Positions 48,700-56,764 of a DNA stretch of 64,000 nucleotides are shown here, piece by piece. The stretch comes from Chryseobacterium sp. ISL-80 (lineage in GTDB: Bacteria; Bacillota; Bacilli; Bacillales; Cytobacillaceae): positions 62,001-126,000 of the forward strand of contig JAGGQZ010000003.1 of NCBI GenBank assembly GCA_018613055.1, written 5' to 3'. The notes under the pieces were generated by a model. That model was not told the DNA's origin and made no database searches. It saw nothing but the letters and a program-made list of their open reading frames with translations. Each line of letters opens with the position of its first letter. The stretch's first letter is position 1. The position numbers were made by a program, and so were the translations under genes.

Positions 48700-50388
48700 A
48701 TGACCGTGCAAATTAACTATGATTCTTCCTGGCAGGACGAAATGGCTGAAAGAATAGAGAAGGACGGACCATGGGGAAATTGGGAGCTGTATAAACTTGC
48801 CGTTGAAATAGAAAAACATACCATAATCCCTGAATTTGAAGGTCTCCAGGCACCGATTCATCTCCCGGAACTAACCCCATTGCCGCATCAGCTTGAAGTG
48901 GCAAAGCAGGTTGTCGAAAATATGAATGGAAAAGCGATCCTTGCTGATGAAGTGGGACTGGGGAAAACGATCGAGGCCGGATTGATTTTGAAAGAATATA
49001 TGATCAGGGGGCTGGTGAAAAAGGTCCTGATTTTAGTCCCAGCTTCGCTCGTCTCCCAATGGGCCATGGAACTGAACACCAAATTCCATATCCCTGCAAT
49101 TGCCCAGAAGAAAAGCTATGTATGGGAGCAATGCGATGTGGTGGTTTCTTCAATTGATACGGCCAAACGTGCCCCTCACAGGGACATCATCAACAACTTA
49201 AATTATGACCTTATCATAATTGATGAAGCACATAAATTGAAAAATAATAAAACGAAAAACTATGAATTTGTCCAAAACCTGAAAAAACGGTTCTGTTTGC
49301 TGCTGACGGCCACTCCAATCCAAAACCGGATCGAAGAAATTTTCAACCTTGTATCTCTGTTGAAGCCCGGTCATCTCGGCAGTGAATCAGCGTTTTTTGA
49401 TAAATACAAAAAAGATGCCCGGTCTGTCAATGATGATGAGCATTTAAGAGAACTTGTGAATAAAGTGATGATTCGCAACAGGCGTTCCGATACTGGAATC
49501 GAGTGGACAAAGCGACATGTAGAAACCATTCCTATCCATTTTTCCAATGAAGAGCGGGCTTTATATGATTCGATACAGGACTTAAGAAGTTCCGCTGGCG
49601 GTCTTGCGTCAAGCCAGTTCTCACTCATGACCCTCCAGCGGGAAGCATGCAGCAGCAGGGAAGCTGTCTTTTATACACTGAGAAATATGCTTCAACGGCA
49701 GGAAAACCCGTCCGTCGGATTTCAAAATACCATTGCCGGACTTATCAAACGAGTGGAAGCTGTAACGAAAAACTCCAAAGCCGAAAAAGCGCTTGAGTTG
49801 ATCAAACAAATAGATGATAAAGTCATCATTTTCACCGAATATCGGGCTACCCAGCTGTACCTTCAGTGGTTCCTTAAGCAAAATGGCATCACCTCGGTTC
49901 CCTTCCGCGGTGGGTTCAAACGCGGCAAAAAGGACTGGATGAGAGAACTCTTCCAGAAGAATGTCCAGGTGTTGATCGCGACCGAGGCCGGTGGCGAAGG
50001 AATCAACCTGCAATTCTGCAGTCATATCATCAACTTTGACCTTCCCTGGAACCCAATGAGACTGGAGCAAAGAATCGGCAGGATCCACCGTCTTGGACAG
50101 GAAAAAGATGTGAAAATATACAACTTCGCAACGAAGGATACGGTCGAAGAGCATGTTATGAAGCTGCTTTACGAGAAAATCAACCTGTTCGAAAAAGTGA
50201 TCGGCGAACTTGATGATATCCTGACAAAATTGGAGTTTGGCAATATCGAAGACCACTTGGTTGATATCTTCGGAAGGTCTTCATCAGAGGGGGAAATTCG
50301 GATCAAGATGGAAAACTTAACCTCGATGATCCAGTTCGCGGAAGATATGAAGGGGGAAAATCAGCGTGCAGCAACAGGAAATCCATAA
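48700..50388 (+). CDS. yqhH: SNF2-family DNA/RNA helicase YqhH
   Basis: A 562-residue protein from ATG 48700 (after GAGGTGG; a GTG nine bases earlier is an alternative). SNF2 motifs: Walker A DEVGLGKTIEA (motif I), DEAH (motif II), LLTATPIQN (motif III), ATEAGGEGINLQF (motif V) and QRIGRIHRLGQ (motif VI). Resembles the RapA/HepA type but is short. Its stop overlaps the yqhG start by 23 bp, so the two are co-translated. Confidence 0.93.
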   Translation: MTVQINYDSSWQDEMAERIEKDGPWGNWELYKLAVEIEKHTIIPEFEGLQAPIHLPELTPLPHQLEVAKQVVENMNGKAILADEVGLGKTIEAGLILKEYMIRGLVKKVLILVPASLVSQWAMELNTKFHIPAIAQKKSYVWEQCDVVVSSIDTAKRAPHRDIINNLNYDLIIIDEAHKLKNNKTKNYEFVQNLKKRFCLLLTATPIQNRIEEIFNLVSLLKPGHLGSESAFFDKYKKDARSVNDDEHLRELVNKVMIRNRRSDTGIEWTKRHVETIPIHFSNEERALYDSIQDLRSSAGGLASSQFSLMTLQREACSSREAVFYTLRNMLQRQENPSVGFQNTIAGLIKRVEAVTKNSKAEKALELIKQIDDKVIIFTEYRATQLYLQWFLKQNGITSVPFRGGFKRGKKDWMRELFQKNVQVLIATEAGGEGINLQFCSHIINFDLPWNPMRLEQRIGRIHRLGQEKDVKIYNFATKDTVEEHVMKLLYEKINLFEKVIGELDDILTKLEFGNIEDHLVDIFGRSSSEGEIRIKMENLTSMIQFAEDMKGENQRAATGNP

Positions 50389-51157
50389 TTTTCTGGAAAG
50401 GTATTTCACGGCAAATAATTGTGAACTGGTTGAAAATGACAAAGGATACATGACTGTGCAGCTCACCATAGAGCTAGATAAGGAATTGATGAACCGCCCG
50501 TTTTACTGGCATTATCTTGAGAAAACCGGTGGAGTACCGAATCCAATGAAGCTTACCTTCATCACCGACAAACAACAGGCTCCAGATGATTTGAAGGGAG
50601 AAATTGTCCATTTTGGTTCGCCCCGCCTTCATCAAATCTTTGAATCGACCAAGAACCTTGCCGGTTTCATCCGGCTATATGAAAACAACCAGTATCCTGC
50701 ACAAACCGCTTTGATCCCCTGGATCGGAATCAATATAAAAGTATCCTATCAATGTGACAGAAAACGGGATGTTTTCCATTCTATTGGACTCCACCTAATC
50801 AATGGCAGGATGGTGGAAAACTTTCATGAACGTTTATTGAAACTGCCGCTAACAACAAAAATACCGGATTATGCCTATACGCTTTCCCCTTTGATCAAGC
50901 CAAAGAGCGGAGTGAATAGAATCCAGGCTTATTTGACATCCAATATCGAGCAGGAGGATCATTCCTGGGCAGCTGATGCGAGAAAACGCTGGCAGAAGGA
51001 CCTCGATTTACTTCATCATTTTTACGAAGATGAAGAAGAAAAATCCGAAAGCTTTGAAACAGAAAAAACAGCCCTAAAAGAACAATATGAACCAAAAGTC
51101 CAGCTCTCCATCATCAATGGCGGACTTTTCTATTTGACTGAAAATGCGATTAAGTAA
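50366..51157 (+). CDS. yqhG: YqhG family protein
   Basis: A 263-residue protein, start GTG after AAGGGGGAA inside yqhH. It is a soluble mixed protein with GDLKGEIVHFGSPRLHQIF-like and AQTALIPWIGINIKVSYQ segments; the second half is acidic. The family always accompanies the yqhH helicase in Bacilli and its role is unknown; a partner or regulator of the helicase is a reasonable inference. Confidence 0.85.
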   Translation: MQQQEIHNFLERYFTANNCELVENDKGYMTVQLTIELDKELMNRPFYWHYLEKTGGVPNPMKLTFITDKQQAPDDLKGEIVHFGSPRLHQIFESTKNLAGFIRLYENNQYPAQTALIPWIGINIKVSYQCDRKRDVFHSIGLHLINGRMVENFHERLLKLPLTTKIPDYAYTLSPLIKPKSGVNRIQAYLTSNIEQEDHSWAADARKRWQKDLDLLHHFYEDEEEKSESFETEKTALKEQYEPKVQLSIINGGLFYLTENAIK

Positions 51158-51176
51158 ACTCTGAAAAACACATAGT

Positions 51177-51209
51177 AAAGCCCGGCTTATCATCCTAGCC
51201 GGGCTTTAA
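51177..51209. terminator. Terminator between yqhG and yqzE
   Basis: AAAGCCCGGCT and AGCCGGGCTTT arms with a 9-nt loop. Poly-T is modest on both sides. In B. subtilis this junction holds the sinIR and tapA-sipW-tasA genes. Confidence 0.8.
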
Positions 51210-51210
51210 G

Positions 51211-51396
51211 TCATCTTTTCTTTTTCTTTTTTACTCCGGACATCAGCATAAATGGAAGTATGCCGAACCACCTGAATAAAAAGGTCGCCTCTGCTTCCTT
51301 TTTTGCCTGTTTGATTTTCCGGCGCTCCTCTTTTGGCTGGTCAATATATTTCACAACGGTCTGGGTAAGGTATTTCACGTAATCATTTGTTTTCAT
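51211..51396 (-). CDS. yqzE: YqzE family small protein
   Basis: A 61-residue, highly basic protein with a C-terminal hydrophobic segment (FLFRWFGILPFMLM) ending in a run of lysines. Conserved opening MKTNDYVKYLTQTVVKYID. ATG 51396 follows AAGGATGG. In B. subtilis it is associated with comG expression. Upstream of it here is aroK. Confidence 0.85.
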   Translation of the reverse strand: MKTNDYVKYLTQTVVKYIDQPKEERRKIKQAKKEAEATFLFRWFGILPFMLMSGVKKKKKR

Positions 51397-51437
51397 GGTT
51401 ACACCATCCTTCATACGTTATCAAGTATAACCATGTG

Positions 51438-51938
51438 TTATTTTTTAATACGCTGGATGATGTCATCGACAATTTGCTGAACTGTTTTGTCAGAAGTATT
51501 GATTTCAAGTCTCGCTGCTTCACGATACAATTGAAGTCGGCTCAAGTACAGCGCTTCAGCTGTTTTCATTTTATCCTTTCTCAATAACGGCCTGGAATTG
51601 TCATCCTTCAGCCTTTCCAGGATGTTTTCAAGCTCTGCATGCAGGTAGACAACATTTACTTTGTCTTTAAGATACAGTCTGTTTTCTTCCGATCCTATGA
51701 TCCCTCCCCCGGTTGCAATAACGGCTTCATTTGAAGGCATTGATCGCAAAACCTCAGTCTCTAAAAGGCGGAACTTTTCTTCTCCTTCATTCGAGAATAT
51801 CTCATTGATTGACATCCCCGTCCTTTTGACGATTTCCTCGTCTGTATCATATACTGCCACATTCATTCTACGAGACAATTCCTGCGAGACAGTCGTCTTG
51901 CCTGCACCCATGAACCCAATTAAATAAATCGCTCTCAT
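51438..51938 (-). CDS. aroK: Shikimate kinase
   Basis: Phosphorylates shikimate. The 166-residue P-loop kinase has Walker A GFMGAGKTT (8-16), the shikimate-binding DTDEEI and ATGGGII motifs, and a lid with DNSRPLL. Position downstream of comG and before yqzE is typical. Confidence 0.94.
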   Translation of the reverse strand: MRAIYLIGFMGAGKTTVSQELSRRMNVAVYDTDEEIVKRTGMSINEIFSNEGEEKFRLLETEVLRSMPSNEAVIATGGGIIGSEENRLYLKDKVNVVYLHAELENILERLKDDNSRPLLRKDKMKTAEALYLSRLQLYREAARLEINTSDKTVQQIVDDIIQRIKK

Positions 51939-51954
51939 ATCTTGTCATCACCTG

Positions 51955-52329
51955 TCAGTTCTTTTCCTTCCATTTTATCATTCTGCCCTTTTCCTTGTCA
52001 TATTGGCCAAAACCAACCCCTTTTTCTCCGCTGTCAAGCTCGAGGGTGAAAGTCACCTCATCAACGAAGGCAGATATGGACCGTGACTGGAAGCCAACTT
52101 TTCCAAATTTATAATAAAGTATACCGCTAGCGGGCAAATTGCCTTCCCTTAACAGAAGCTCAGCTTCTTTCATGGAGGACAGCATATAATATTCCTGGAG
52201 TCGAATGGTTTCGGTTTCTTTGGCAAACTTTTTCTCTGCAATATACTGTTCCGTTAAAATCAGAAAAAAGAAGGACATCAAAAGTAAAAAAATCATCGTT
52301 AATGGATAGATAAACCCTTTTTCATTTAT
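51955..52329 (-). CDS. comGG: Competence pseudopilin ComGG (ATA start)
   Basis: A 124-residue minor pseudopilin. The expected N-terminus NEKGFIYPLTMIFLLLMS precedes the first in-frame ATG (52296). The only candidate start for it is ATA at 52329, which overlaps the comGF stop as ATAA and lies seven bases after GGGGGGTG. Using the ATG would cut off the KGFIYP part of the pilin-like signal, needed for membrane insertion. Membrane segment about 6-25, followed by the helical stalk and a poorly conserved head. Confidence 0.8.
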   Translation of the reverse strand: MNEKGFIYPLTMIFLLLMSFFFLILTEQYIAEKKFAKETETIRLQEYYMLSSMKEAELLLREGNLPASGILYYKFGKVGFQSRSISAFVDEVTFTLELDSGEKGVGFGQYDKEKGRMIKWKEKN

Positions 52330-52799
52330 AGCTGAACACCCCCCGTTTGAAAAAACTGGTGGACTCTAACCGAGTAATGAGTTCCATCTAAACCGACTGC
52401 TTTTATCATCACACCATCCGCAATTACTTCAAAAGTAAAGCTTGAGAGGTTCTGCATTAAAATTTCGTGCCCCTGATAATCAACTTTCCTTCGCATGCTG
52501 GAAGCGTACTTTTCATAAAGGATAAAATGGCCATTGACTTTCATTAACAGCTTATCAGGCTGGACCGTCAACTGTTCAGCTGTACGAACTTCCTTTTTTA
52601 CCTGACTGCTGAACACATCCCACTCCATCCTTCTGATTCCCTTTTCAGTGACACTGTCATCAAGGATGATCCTAAAACCTAAAGGCAGCATTGAGGCAAT
52701 CATTAAAAACACCAGCAATGATATAAGCATTTCCAGCATGGTAAAGCCCAGCTCATTCAGTTGAGGAACACTTTTTCTTGAGTTGCTGGTCGCTTTCAT
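52326..52799 (-). CDS. comGF: Competence protein ComGF
   Basis: A 157-residue minor pseudopilin-type protein. The N-terminus has GFTMLEMLISLLVFLMIASML, a type IV pilin-like signal with conserved Glu at +5. I chose ATG 52799; GGGAGGT lies about 11 bases upstream. An ATG at 52835 lies within comGE without a good site. It overlaps comGE by 47 bp. Confidence 0.86.
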   Translation of the reverse strand: MKATSNSRKSVPQLNELGFTMLEMLISLLVFLMIASMLPLGFRIILDDSVTEKGIRRMEWDVFSSQVKKEVRTAEQLTVQPDKLLMKVNGHFILYEKYASSMRRKVDYQGHEILMQNLSSFTFEVIADGVMIKAVGLDGTHYSVRVHQFFQTGGVQL

Positions 52800-53088
52800 A
52801 GTGAACACATACCTCCCATTCAGAATTATTTTCATCTTTTGTCACTGTCAATTCATATTGATTCCCATTACGAGAAATCCAGTCTCTACCAGACGCTGTT
52901 CCTGCGATTTTCAAGTACATCAGTTCATCGAATAAAATAGAGTTTGCGTCTTCGTCTGTCCTTACATCCGCCGTCATTCCGATCACCACTATCGCTAAGG
53001 GCAGCATAATCGTACTCGCCATAAGGAATGCTGCCAGGGACAAAACCATATCTGCCAGAAAAAAGCCTTTATCATTCTTCAACAACAT
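52753..53088 (-). CDS. comGE: Competence protein ComGE
   Basis: A 111-residue minor pseudopilin. KGFFLADMVLSLAAFLMASTIMLPL is the hydrophobic N-terminal helix; the residue at +5 is Asp rather than the usual Glu. ATG 53088 overlaps the comGD stop by 17 bp. Confidence 0.84.
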   Translation of the reverse strand: MLLKNDKGFFLADMVLSLAAFLMASTIMLPLAIVVIGMTADVRTDEDANSILFDELMYLKIAGTASGRDWISRNGNQYELTVTKDENNSEWEVCVHYESDQQLKKKCSSTE

Positions 53089-53524
53089 AAAATCGGCCCT
53101 TTCCAATCTGGATCATCATCCGGAATTTTTTTGAGCCCGCAGTAACATATAAAGACCCGAAACTATCGATATTCCCATCCGGCATATAGTGAAAAAGCAA
53201 TTTCATCGTGCCTTGTTCAACCGAAACCTCTGGTGAATAATATCTATCGACCAGATAAGGAGAACCATAATTTGATCCCCTAATAAAATAGTGATGGTTC
53301 TCAGGAATGAATTGGACAGTGATTTGTTCCTGGTGGGATATGGCGTATTGCTGGCTGTACAGGAGGTCGGATTCTAGCTGGGTAAAGAAAAGTTCCTTTG
53401 CGAGGACATCGTTATGCGGAGTAAACAGAAAGACAGATGTAGCGGAGAGCATCAGGAAAGCTGATAGCACTATAAGCATTTCAACCATGGTGAATCCGCC
53501 GGTGTTCTTTATTTTCCAGATCAT
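53072..53524 (-). CDS. comGD: Competence pseudopilin ComGD
   Basis: A 150-residue minor pseudopilin with the prepilin signal GGFTMVEMLIVLSAFLML (cleavage after Gly, Glu at +5), cut by ComC. The rest is a soluble pilin head. ATG overlaps the comGC stop by 4 bp. Confidence 0.92.
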   Translation of the reverse strand: MIWKIKNTGGFTMVEMLIVLSAFLMLSATSVFLFTPHNDVLAKELFFTQLESDLLYSQQYAISHQEQITVQFIPENHHYFIRGSNYGSPYLVDRYYSPEVSVEQGTMKLLFHYMPDGNIDSFGSLYVTAGSKKFRMMIQIGKGRFYVVEE

Positions 53525-53826
53525 GACGCAGATTTCTGGACAGTCCCGTCGGATAAAATCTCGATTTTTGTTCCATCAGGACATGCGGCATCAGGGCTTT
53601 TTAGGTATTTTTCGTCATTTAGCTGCTGAAAAGTAGGAGTGACTTTCTTATCCATCTTATAAGCTTGTACCTGGGCTTCGACAAGTTTTATATAACCCTC
53701 GCAGCCTTTCTTGTTGATATTATTATTATGCGACGCAATATTCGGCACCGTAATGATCAACAAGACCGAAATCACCAGCAACACAATCATCATCTCGATC
53801 AAGGTAAACCCCTTTTGATTTCTCAT
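53521..53826 (-). CDS. comGC: Major competence pseudopilin ComGC
   Basis: Major subunit of the competence pseudopilus. The 101-residue prepilin has QKGFTLIEMMIVLLVISVLLI (prepilin peptidase site after Gly6, Glu at +5). Two cysteines (GCEGY, and ACPDG near the end) match the disulfide pair known in ComGC. Strong family match. Confidence 0.95.
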   Translation of the reverse strand: MRNQKGFTLIEMMIVLLVISVLLIITVPNIASHNNNINKKGCEGYIKLVEAQVQAYKMDKKVTPTFQQLNDEKYLKSPDAACPDGTKIEILSDGTVQKSAS

Positions 53827-53860
53827 TATTCTTTTCTCCTTTTCATGTTTTCAAGCTACT

Positions 53861-54892
53861 TTAAATCCCTTTCATCATTTGGAACATTGGAAGCAGAATG
53901 GCCAGATACAGTGAGATGACCAACAGGCCAATGAAGCTGTATAACACAGGCTGCACCGTTTTCATCGATTTTTCCATTTTTCCCTCAAGCTCTTTAAGGC
54001 AATGCCGGCTGTAAAAATAAAGCTCCTGATCCAGCTTTCCGTTCTTTTGTCCGTGTCTGATGATCCTTGGCAATTCAGCCTCAAAGAACGGATAGTCACC
54101 CACCGCCCTGTCAAAATCCTCGCCCGCTGCCAATTTTGAGATAATGTCCTTTCCGATTTCACTTGAAAATGGTTCATGGCGATTTTGCTCAAAAACCTTC
54201 AAGGCATCATGAACCGGAAGGCCCCCCGAAAACAGATAGCTTAACTGGACTGCGAAGGAATGCGAGTAAAGAAGCTTGATCAACCCGCCTGCAAACGGAA
54301 GTTTCACCAGTTTCGTTTTTTGTTGTAAGACTGGGAGTTTCCTGAATTTCATTTTGTAATAGAGGGTAAGCAGCACAGCGAGGCTGATAAGAAAATAGAA
54401 TAAGAAGGGAACAATGTCATCAGCAGCACCAATCGTTGCCATGAAAATATTCGGTGCCATGTTCATATCCGAAAAAAGGGAGGTGAATTTCGGCAGCAAC
54501 ACCTTGTTGACGAAAAAAAATAAGATAAATGTGAGTGCTGCCAGGAACAGTGGATATGCGGCAAGCTTTTTCAACCTCTGATAATCGGCTTCACGTTTCA
54601 AAACCATATCAGACCCTTCAGTGACCGCATGGGCCAGTCCACCGTGCTGCTCAGCAAAATAAACATAGCTGATCAAATCTCTCTTGAAATTCAGTTCCGC
54701 CAGGATTAAATATAGAGGAAAGCCTTCGCGCAGCTTATCCAGACTTCTTTTGATATCACCTTTCCTTTTCATCTCCAGATGGAATGTCATCGATTCAATC
54801 GCTTCTGCTAAAGAATATCCCTGCGACAGCAGCTCCCCTGTCCTTTTCAGGAACCTGGCCTGTTCAGCGACAGGCCATTTATTCTCCCTCAT
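53861..54892 (-). CDS. comGB: Competence membrane platform protein ComGB
   Basis: GspF-family inner membrane protein of the competence pilus. The 343-residue product has two T2SSF domains with three membrane helices (about 112-132, 160-180, 318-340). The motif FLKRTGELLSQGYSLAEAIE and its repeat QLSYLFSGGLPVHDALKVFE are visible. Overlaps comGA by 14 bp. Confidence 0.94.
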   Translation of the reverse strand: MRENKWPVAEQARFLKRTGELLSQGYSLAEAIESMTFHLEMKRKGDIKRSLDKLREGFPLYLILAELNFKRDLISYVYFAEQHGGLAHAVTEGSDMVLKREADYQRLKKLAAYPLFLAALTFILFFFVNKVLLPKFTSLFSDMNMAPNIFMATIGAADDIVPFLFYFLISLAVLLTLYYKMKFRKLPVLQQKTKLVKLPFAGGLIKLLYSHSFAVQLSYLFSGGLPVHDALKVFEQNRHEPFSSEIGKDIISKLAAGEDFDRAVGDYPFFEAELPRIIRHGQKNGKLDQELYFYSRHCLKELEGKMEKSMKTVQPVLYSFIGLLVISLYLAILLPMFQMMKGI

Positions 54893-55949
54893 TTAAAACC
54901 CACCTCTGATATTCCGATTCCTTGATAAAGCCCAGAGCGATGCCTTTCTTGATCGCATCTTTAAGCGTTTTGTAGTGGTAATTCTGATGTTCACCTTTTG
55001 CTTCCTTCAATACAGCAGATAAATCCCTTCCCGTAAGGATTTCAAATACATTTCCCCTTTTGCCGCTGCCAGAGGAATAGCAAAACGGCGAGCAAGTATC
55101 TTCACAATAAGGACATGTGAGTTCAACAAGCCTTTGTGCGGTTACTGCGATCAAGGTCTGTTCGATTTCAAGCCAATTGATCCCGAATTCAATCAGCCTG
55201 TAGATTGCTCCCCTTGCATCCCGTGTATGCATCGTCGTCAGTACCAAATGTCCAGTCAAGGACGCCCTTATTGCTGTTTCCGCAGTCTCCTTATCCCTGA
55301 TTTCCCCGACCATAATGATGTCGGGATCATGCCGAAGAATCGCCTTTAAGCCGGCAGAATATGAGATTCCGGCCCGTTCATTGACCTGGACCTGAAGCAC
55401 TGCTTCACTCGGTTTTTCAATGGGGTCTTCAAGTGTGATAACATTGCGATTGACCATTTCCGATGTTTCAGAAAGCATCGAATACAATGTGGTAGTTTTG
55501 CCGCTGCCTGTAGGGCCGGTAAAAATAATCAGACCATGAGCATGTTTTAAAAGGGAAATTAATTTTTTCGATGTGGATGGGAATAATGATATTTGGTATG
55601 AAGGAATTTGGTTTTGTTCGGGAAGGAGACGTATGACCATGCTTTCGTTCTGGTAGGCTGGCAGTGTGGAGATTCTCAAGCCAATTTTCCGATCGTCGTC
55701 CTGGTAGGTAAAGGCACCACTTTGCGGCCTTCTCTTTTCGCCTATATCCATCGAAGCGGTGAATTTAAAATGGGAAATGAGCCGTTCACAATCACCCTGT
55801 TCAAGAGTGTACCGGGGTAGCAGCTGATTGCCGAGCCTGAATTTTATCAGGGTATCTCTCTCTCGCGGGATGATATGAATGTCCGAAGCGCCGCTCTTTA
55901 AAGCATCTTTTAAAATATTTTCCGCCAGCAGTTCAATTGATTTTACAAT
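54879..55949 (-). CDS. comGA: Competence traffic ATPase ComGA (ATT start)
   Basis: Secretion-type hexameric ATPase that drives pseudopilus assembly. Motifs: Walker A GPTGSGKTTT, Asp box MVGEIRDKETAETAIRASLTGH, His box, and a zinc-binding CPYC. The frame stays open upstream of the first ATG (55751), encoding a normal ComGA N-terminus (SIELLAENILKDALKSGASDIHI). ATT at 55949, nine bases after AAGGTGG, gives 356 residues, the length I recall for B. subtilis. No ATG, GTG or TTG is in frame there; the frame closes at a stop codon just beyond. Confidence 0.9.
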   Translation of the reverse strand: MVKSIELLAENILKDALKSGASDIHIIPRERDTLIKFRLGNQLLPRYTLEQGDCERLISHFKFTASMDIGEKRRPQSGAFTYQDDDRKIGLRISTLPAYQNESMVIRLLPEQNQIPSYQISLFPSTSKKLISLLKHAHGLIIFTGPTGSGKTTTLYSMLSETSEMVNRNVITLEDPIEKPSEAVLQVQVNERAGISYSAGLKAILRHDPDIIMVGEIRDKETAETAIRASLTGHLVLTTMHTRDARGAIYRLIEFGINWLEIEQTLIAVTAQRLVELTCPYCEDTCSPFCYSSGSGKRGNVFEILTGRDLSAVLKEAKGEHQNYHYKTLKDAIKKGIALGFIKESEYQRWVLNEGE

Positions 55950-55992
55950 AGGGATGCACCACCTTTTTCGTTATACAAAAGGATTTCGACAT
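55933..55992 (-). CDS. Possible leader peptide overlapping the comGA start
   Basis: A 19-codon ORF, MSKSFCITKKVVHPYCKIN, with a strong AGGAGG four bases before its ATG. Its frame is +1 relative to comGA, and its stop is 14 bases past the comGA ATT. It could couple or limit comGA translation. It may also be accidental. Confidence 0.4.
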   Translation of the reverse strand: MSKSFCITKKVVHPYCKIN

Positions 55993-56087
55993 AGTTCCTC
56001 CTGTTCCTGCGAAAAAAATGTGATGAATGTGTATAAATGGTGACAGTTCTATTCATAATAACTACCGTAGCATCAATAACCTATCAT

Positions 56088-56159
56088 TGGGCTATAGCCA
56101 AGCGGTAAGGCAACGGACTTTGACTCCGTCATGCGTTGGTTCGAATCCAGCTAGCCCAG
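56088..56159 (+). tRNA. trnQ: tRNA-Gln (anticodon TTG)
   Basis: A 72-nt cloverleaf: acceptor TGGGCTA/TAGCCCA plus discriminator G; anticodon stem ACGGA/TCCGT with loop CTTTGAC, anticodon TTG at 56120-56122; T arm with GGTTCGAATCC. CCA is not encoded. A small hairpin follows at 56163-56182. Confidence 0.96.
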
Positions 56160-56188
56160 CTATTTGGGGACTTCAGTCCCAAAAATAA

Positions 56189-56218
56189 AAAAACGGAAGC
56201 ATCCACTTCCGTTTTTTT
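56189..56218. terminator. Bidirectional terminator between tRNA-Gln and mgsR
   Basis: AAACGGAAG and CTTCCGTTT arms with a 6-nt loop, A6 before and T7 after. Confidence 0.85.
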
Positions 56219-56570
56219 ATTTGGCGATTTTTTTCAGCGCATCCGGATTGAATCCAACGATCAGCTTTTTCCCATCCGTCAAAATCGGACGCCTTAAAAG
56301 CTTTGGTTCTTTGATCACAAGATTGATCACTTCTGAAAGTGAAAGTTCATCTACATCAAGTTTGAGATTTTTAAAGGTTTCTCCCCTGGTCGCAAGCAGT
56401 TCATCGACGCCTTCAGTCGTTAACGTCAATATTTCCATCAGTTCCTTCTGGCTCGGCGTATCTTTGAACAAATGACGTTCATTGAATTTCACGCTGTTTG
56501 AAATCAGCCACTTTTTCGTTTTACGACATGATGTACAGCTTGGATAAGAAAAAAACGTCAGCTCTTCCAT
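56217..56570 (-). CDS. mgsR: Spx/MgsR-type ArsC-family regulator
   Basis: A 117-residue protein with the thioredoxin-like ArsC/Spx fold and a CTSC redox switch (Cys12, Cys15). The motifs RRPILTDGKKLIVGFN and KLLRRP are typical of the family. Its place beside yqgY and yqgX matches yqgZ (mgsR), the regulator of a sigma-B subregulon in B. subtilis, and supports that over Spx or YusI. Start follows GGAGG. Confidence 0.88.
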   Translation of the reverse strand: MEELTFFSYPSCTSCRKTKKWLISNSVKFNERHLFKDTPSQKELMEILTLTTEGVDELLATRGETFKNLKLDVDELSLSEVINLVIKEPKLLRRPILTDGKKLIVGFNPDALKKIAK

Positions 56571-56612
56571 TAAGGGTTACCTCCTGGCGAACAAAATTAT
56601 CTTCTGAATACA

Positions 56613-56709
56613 TTGTATAACTTTTGTATAAGTTTTGTATAGTATTTTGTCATCATTTCGCCATTTAGTTGTGAACATTTTCTAAACATATAGTGTAAAC
56701 AGTGTAAAC
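56613..56709. promoter_or_regulatory. Phased direct repeats in the mgsR / HTH regulator intergenic region
   Basis: Three TTGTATA copies about 11 bp apart lie near 56613-56643. A tandem AGTGTAAAC AGTGTAAAC lies at 56692-56709. A TATAAT at 56727-56732 faces the rightward gene, so the second repeat covers its -35. One-turn phasing is typical of operator sites. Confidence 0.45.
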
Positions 56710-56764
56710 CTTATTTTCCCTTGTATTATAATGAAGGCAAATTAGTGGTCTGAGGTGAAATAAG

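Noticed and set aside
49621-50256. Minus-strand 211-codon ORF inside yqhH
   Set aside because: Antisense shadow of the helicase gene, which has all SNF2 motifs in the other strand.
55960-55975. Programmed frameshift between the leader ORF and comGA at the A5 run
   Set aside because: The A-AAA-AAG-type slip gives -1, but comGA is in the +1 frame. The resulting protein would also be longer than the family.
55993-56087. ComK box upstream of comGA
   Set aside because: No AAAA-N5-TTTT pair is present between the tRNA gene and comGA on either strand.
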